The translations under genes were made by a program, and so were the position numbers. The notes beneath the pieces are model-generated. The model worked only from the letters and a program-made list of their open reading frames with translations. It was not told the DNA's origin and made no database searches. Below are positions 60,734-64,000 of a DNA stretch of 64,000 bases, piece after piece. How positions within the stretch are numbered: the stretch's first letter is position 1; each line of letters starts with the position of its first letter. The DNA lies in assembly GCA_031431125.1 (NCBI GenBank), contig JANPCX010000012.1, forward strand, positions 1 through 64,000, given 5' to 3'. The stretch comes from JANPCX01 sp031431125. Its GTDB lineage: Bacteria; Pseudomonadota; Gammaproteobacteria; Burkholderiales; Burkholderiaceae_C.

Positions 60734-61585
60734 ATGGAACCCCTGTTGCTTGAGTATTTTCTATCGCCTTGGGTAGCAGGGGTTTTCGGTTTGGCGGTGG
60801 GCAGTTTTTTGAATGTCGTGATCCATCGGCTGCCTCTGATGATGGAGCAGGCTTGGAAACAAGAAAGCGCCGAGGTGATGAGCTTGCCACCGCCGGACGC
60901 GACCGGACTGTCGCTGGCCAAACCCGCCTCTCGTTGCCCCGCTTGCGGCCACCTCATCGCCTGGCACGAGAACATTCCGGTTTTGAGCTACTTGCGGCTT
61001 GGCGGGCGGTGTTCTGCCTGCAAAACACGAATTCCGCTGCGCTACCCCCTGGTTGAGATTCTGACTGGCGTGTTGTTTGCCCTGGTGGCCTGGCGGTTGG
61101 GGCCCCAGCCTGAGGTGCTGATTTGGTGTGGTTTCATGGCCACCTTGGTGGCTCTAAGCGGTATCGACTGGGACACCACACTGCTACCCGACAACATGAC
61201 GCTGCCCCTGCTTTGGGCCGGATTGGTTTGCGCTGCCCTCGGTTGGACCCTGCCCTTGTCGCAATCGGTTTGGGGTGCTGTTGCAGGCTATCTGTCGCTT
61301 TGGGTGGTGTATTGGATGTTCAAACTCATCACGGGCAAAGAAGGCATGGGATACGGCGATTTCAAGTTGCTCGCAGCACTCGGGGCCTGGTTGGGCGTCA
61401 ACATGTTGTTGCCCATTGTGCTGGCGGCGTCCATCATCGGTGCTGTGGTGGGCATCGTCATGAAACTCACGGGTGAACTGCGCGAAGGCCGTTACGTGCC
61501 TTTCGGGCCCTTCTTGGCCGGTGCCGGAGTGCTGGTCATGCTGGCGGGGCAAACCCGGGTCATGGGCTGGCTGGGCTGGGCTTGA
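60734..61585 (+). CDS. pilD: Prepilin peptidase PilD
   Basis: The 283-residue membrane aspartic protease cleaves and N-methylates type IV prepilins. The N-terminal methylation domain has zinc Cys pairs CPACGHLIAWHE and CSACKTRIPLRYPLVE. The catalytic Asp residues lie in GIDWDTTLLPD and MGYGDFKLLAALGAW. About eight hydrophobic helices are seen. The same enzyme usually processes type II secretion pseudopilins as well. It is coupled to coaE. Confidence 0.95.
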   Translation: MEPLLLEYFLSPWVAGVFGLAVGSFLNVVIHRLPLMMEQAWKQESAEVMSLPPPDATGLSLAKPASRCPACGHLIAWHENIPVLSYLRLGGRCSACKTRIPLRYPLVEILTGVLFALVAWRLGPQPEVLIWCGFMATLVALSGIDWDTTLLPDNMTLPLLWAGLVCAALGWTLPLSQSVWGAVAGYLSLWVVYWMFKLITGKEGMGYGDFKLLAALGAWLGVNMLLPIVLAASIIGAVVGIVMKLTGELREGRYVPFGPFLAGAGVLVMLAGQTRVMGWLGWA

Positions 61586-61629
61586 GCCTACAGCAGGTGC
61601 CGGCCGCGCCCTCCATGCCGAGGTTTCCC

Positions 61630-62238
61630 ATGTGGCGCATAGGATTGACCGGCGGTATCGGCAGTGGGAAAAGCACGGTGGCGGGTTTGTTGGTCGCCCA
61701 CGGTGCGACTTTGGTTGATACCGATGCCATTGCACGCTGCCTCACAGAATCAGGTGGACAGGCCATGCCCGCTCTGCAATCGCTCTTTGGCCCTGACATC
61801 GTGGGTGCTGACGGTGAACTGGACCGTGTCGCCATGCGCTCCCTGGTCTTTTCCAACCCCGGCGCCAAACAACAACTGGAAGCCATTCTTCACCCCTTGA
61901 TACGTGAGCAGGTTGAACGACTAGCCATGGCTTGCGCAACGCCGGTGTTGGTACTGGACGTGCCACTGCTGGTGGAGTCTGGCCGCTGGCGAGACCGTGT
62001 GGACCAGGTCTGGGTCGTGGACTGCGAAGAGGAAACACAAATGGCGCGTGTTCTGCAACGACCCGGCTGGACCGAAGCCGCTGCACTCGCTGTGATCCAC
62101 CAACAATCCAAGCGCACACATCGGCGCCTGGCAGCCGATGTGGTGATCTACAACGACGGCATCAACCTTGCACAACTCGCGCGGCAAGTAGACGAACTTT
62201 GGACAGAATTGACGGAGACCCTGAGGCCAAGCCCTTAG
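61630..62238 (+). CDS. coaE: Dephospho-CoA kinase
   Basis: About 202 residues from the ATG at 61630, preceded six bases upstream by GAGG; an in-frame ATG at 61615 is possible. It catalyses the last step of CoA synthesis. P-loop GLTGGIGSGKST, VDTDAIARCL and LVVDVPLL-type (LVLDVPLLVESGRW) motifs are present. The order pilD-coaE-zapD-yacG is conserved in many beta/gammaproteobacteria. Confidence 0.93.
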   Translation: MWRIGLTGGIGSGKSTVAGLLVAHGATLVDTDAIARCLTESGGQAMPALQSLFGPDIVGADGELDRVAMRSLVFSNPGAKQQLEAILHPLIREQVERLAMACATPVLVLDVPLLVESGRWRDRVDQVWVVDCEEETQMARVLQRPGWTEAAALAVIHQQSKRTHRRLAADVVIYNDGINLAQLARQVDELWTELTETLRPSP

Positions 62239-62262
62239 CCTCCTGTGGAACAATCGCAACCC

Positions 62263-63048
62263 ATGTCCTCCCCTTCTTCCGGAACACCCAATTTGGTTCT
62301 CTACGAGTACCCGTTCAACGAGAGTATTCGAACCATGCTTCGGTTGGAGCATTTGTTTGATCGTTTGGGACAGCTCGTGGTGCGCGACGCGGCCGTGGAT
62401 CACCACTACGCCTTGGCAACCATCTTTGAGATCGTCGATGTGGCCTCGCGTGCCGACTTGAAGTCCGATTTGCTCAAAGACCTGGACCGCCAGCGCAGCG
62501 TGATGAACAGCTACCGCGGCAACCCGTCCATCTCCGAAGAAGTGCTCAACGAAGTGGTTGGGAGAGTCGACCACGCCTTCAGTGGTTTGAACCAACTTCA
62601 AGGCAAAGCCGGACACAGCCTGAGCAGCAACGAGTGGCTGATGAGCATACGCAGCCGCATCAGTATCCCGGGTGGTACCTGTGAGTTTGACTTGCCTGCC
62701 TATTACGCTTGGCAGCAACACCCCCCGCAAAAACGCCGCACCGACCTGCTGCACTGGGCCGAGACGCTGATGCCATTGGCCGAGGCGCTGAACGTCTTGC
62801 TCAGCTTGTTGCGTGATTCCGGCATTGCCCAAAAAGTGGTCGCCGCAGGTGGTCAATTCCAGCAAACACTGCCCGCAGGACGGGCCTACCAGTTGCTTAG
62901 GCTGCGCATCAACCCCGACTCACAACTGGTGCCTGAAATTTCTGGCCACCGCTTGATGGTGTCGGTGCGTTTCATGCAGCAAGACAACGAAGGCCGCTTG
63001 AAGCAGCGGCTCGCCGACACCACCTTTGAGTTGACACTTTGCTTGTAA
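62263..63048 (+). CDS. zapD: Cell division protein ZapD
   Basis: The 261-residue protein (DUF1342) crosslinks FtsZ filaments. Typical parts are LYEYPFNESIRTMLRLEHLFDR at the start (written in two pieces: LYEYPFNESIRTMLR, LEHLFDRL), SDLLKDLDRQR, NPSISEEVLNEV and WLMSIRSRISIPGG. The C-terminal beta domain ends VRFMQQDNEGR. It lies 24 bases downstream of coaE and upstream of yacG. Confidence 0.93.
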   Translation: MSSPSSGTPNLVLYEYPFNESIRTMLRLEHLFDRLGQLVVRDAAVDHHYALATIFEIVDVASRADLKSDLLKDLDRQRSVMNSYRGNPSISEEVLNEVVGRVDHAFSGLNQLQGKAGHSLSSNEWLMSIRSRISIPGGTCEFDLPAYYAWQQHPPQKRRTDLLHWAETLMPLAEALNVLLSLLRDSGIAQKVVAAGGQFQQTLPAGRAYQLLRLRINPDSQLVPEISGHRLMVSVRFMQQDNEGRLKQRLADTTFELTLCL

Positions 63049-63072
63049 ACCTCTGCCTGTTGGTCTGCTGTG

Positions 63073-63303
63073 ATGAGTGCAAACGTGACTGAAAAGATCG
63101 TGCCCTGCCCCCGTTGCAAGGGGGACAGTGTTTACTCGGCCCGCAACCCTTCCCGCCCCTTTTGCAGCGAACGCTGCAAAAACCAGGACTTCGGCGCCTG
63201 GGCCAGCGAAAGCTATCGGATGGAAGCCGCACCAAGCCCTGAGGACATGCTGCTCGAGAGTGGCGATCAAGACATCGATCCGGCCTCAGGCCCGCGCCAC
63301 TGA
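63073..63303 (+). CDS. yacG: DNA gyrase inhibitor YacG
   Basis: This 76-residue zinc protein binds GyrB. The four zinc Cys are C12, C15, C31 and C35 in VPCPRCKG and PFCSERCKNQDFGAWA. ATG 63073 is preceded directly by a GTG in frame, so the start may be one codon earlier. It closes the pilB-to-yacG cluster. Confidence 0.93.
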   Translation: MSANVTEKIVPCPRCKGDSVYSARNPSRPFCSERCKNQDFGAWASESYRMEAAPSPEDMLLESGDQDIDPASGPRH

Positions 63304-63332
63304 TCGCTGTGGCAGAAGCAGCCCGACCTGAC

Positions 63333-64000
63333 TCAGCGCATCAAGCGCCTTCGCAGCCCGTCACTCGCGGCATCCACCAAAGCGACTAAGAGCAACATGG
63401 CCGCCAAAATCGTGGCCGTCTTGCCCATGTGAAAAAGCCCCATGTGGAAGGACAACAGTTGGCCCAAACCCCCTGCCCCCACCACGCCCAGCACAGCAGC
63501 CGCGCGAATGTTGTTTTCCCATCGGTAGAGGGCATAACTCACCCACTGCGGCAACACCTGAGGCAGCAGCGCGTAGAAGAACAGTGGGGCGCCGCCCACG
63601 CCTTGCGCGCGCAAGGCCAGGCTGGGGCCAGGTGGCGCGTTTTCCAGGGCCTCGGTGAACAAACGCCCCAGCACACCGCTGGTGTGCAGGGTCAGGGCCA
63701 GGGTGCCTGCAAAGGGCCCGAGTCCGGCAGAGATCAACAGCAAAGCCGCCCACACCAACTCGGGGATGGAGCGCAAGGCATTGAGCAACCACCGCATGCA
63801 GGCTCTCAGCAGGTGGGGCTTCGATGCTTGCGTGGTGTCCGTCCAGCCTGCTGGCCGACTCGCCAGCAGCGCAAAACCCGCCGCCATGAGGGCCGCCAAC
63901 AGCGTGCCCAAGGCCGACATGGCCAGGGTCTCGACCGTGGCCCACCCCACTTTGCGCAAAAACTTCGGGCTCACATCGGGCGGAAAGAATTCGGCCACGA
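63333..64000 (-). CDS. phnE: PhnE-like phosphonate ABC transporter permease, 5' end cut off
   Basis: The C-terminal 220 or so residues are in the window; the frame is still open at the right edge. The visible GTG at 63996-63998 is probably an internal Val. FFPPDVSPKFLRKVGWATVET, RSIPELVWAALL, ENNIRAAAVLGVVGAGGLGQ and about five hydrophobic helices match PhnE/PtxC-like permeases of phosphonate or phosphite importers. The ATPase and binding protein would lie beyond the edge. Confidence 0.85.
   Translation of the reverse strand, partial: VAEFFPPDVSPKFLRKVGWATVETLAMSALGTLLAALMAAGFALLASRPAGWTDTTQASKPHLLRACMRWLLNALRSIPELVWAALLLISAGLGPFAGTLALTLHTSGVLGRLFTEALENAPPGPSLALRAQGVGGAPLFFYALLPQVLPQWVSYALYRWENNIRAAAVLGVVGAGGLGQLLSFHMGLFHMGKTATILAAMLLLVALVDAASDGLRRRLMR

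Noticed and set aside
1..64000. CRISPR arrays, rRNA genes, prophage, secondary-metabolite cluster
   Set aside because: No regularly spaced direct repeats, no rRNA sequence, no phage structural genes and no NRPS/PKS-type genes were seen.

Overview
This is a 64 kb stretch of GC-rich bacterial chromosome. Protein sequences and gene order point to a betaproteobacterium of the order Burkholderiales, most likely family Comamonadaceae (Rhodoferax/Limnohabitans/Hydrogenophaga-like). The clues are rplU-rpmA-obgE-proB facing ispB, then tRNA-Pro, pilB-pilC-pilD-coaE-zapD-yacG; an fmdB-DUF502-aspS-nudB-endonuclease-clsB run; system II cytochrome c biogenesis; and a Bug/TctC receptor. The genus is inferred only. 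Most of the window is core genome, with small mobile or repeat relics between genes.

Layout. 1-1.1 kb: two IS3-family elements meeting head to head, both broken. 1.2-1.9 kb: a PEP-CTERM exported protein. 2.1-7.9 kb: FmdB zinc ribbon, DUF502 membrane protein, aspS, nudB, an EEP-family nuclease/phosphatase and cardiolipin synthase. 8.1-11.1 kb: a hybrid histidine kinase overlapping a DUF429 protein. 11.1-16.3 kb: a GbsR/MarR regulator followed by a tightly packed set (DCC thiol protein, SDR-DoxX fusion, fatty-acid desaturase, SRPBCC membrane protein, secreted nuclease); the same palindromic operator type lies before the regulator and before the first gene of the set. 16.3-17.9 kb: repeat-rich, with a 238-bp element bounded by 20-bp inverted repeats, an alpha/beta hydrolase and a dRS3-type repeat pair. 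17.9-21.1 kb: LOG-family protein, MoeB/ThiF-type E1 enzyme, CtpA protease. 21.2-24.1 kb: divergent iron-type ABC ATPase and permease around a Fur-box-like palindrome. 24.1-27.2 kb: KefB/KefG-type efflux pair. 27.2-31.9 kb: DUF1631 protein and a PlpD-like patatin autotransporter.

31.9-39.3 kb: engB, a di-heme cytochrome c4-type protein, ResB and CcsA (cytochrome c assembly), a small conserved protein and the periplasmic methionine-sulfoxide repair pair msrP-msrQ. 39.3-40.6 kb: a TctC-type binding protein and a 68-bp IS5-like miniature element. 40.6-45.6 kb: an mde-type methionine catabolism locus (methionine gamma-lyase plus an AceE-like 2-oxoacid dehydrogenase E1), in which each enzyme gene has its own divergent Lrp/AsnC regulator. 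45.7-47.8 kb: hydroxypyruvate isomerase and glycerate kinase. 48-52.9 kb: a small exported protein, monothiol glutaredoxin, ubiX, lytic transglycosylase, proS and rppH. 52.9-56.3 kb: the proB-obgE-small membrane protein-rpmA-rplU run. 56.3-63.3 kb: ispB, a structurally degenerate tRNA-Pro(CGG), then pilB-pilC-pilD-coaE-zapD-yacG. The right edge cuts a PhnE-like permease.

I found no rRNA genes, CRISPR array, prophage or biosynthetic cluster. The observations most worth following are the duplicated-regulator mde locus, the GbsR operator pair with its lipid/redox gene set, the abnormal tRNA-Pro, and the three miniature repeat elements.
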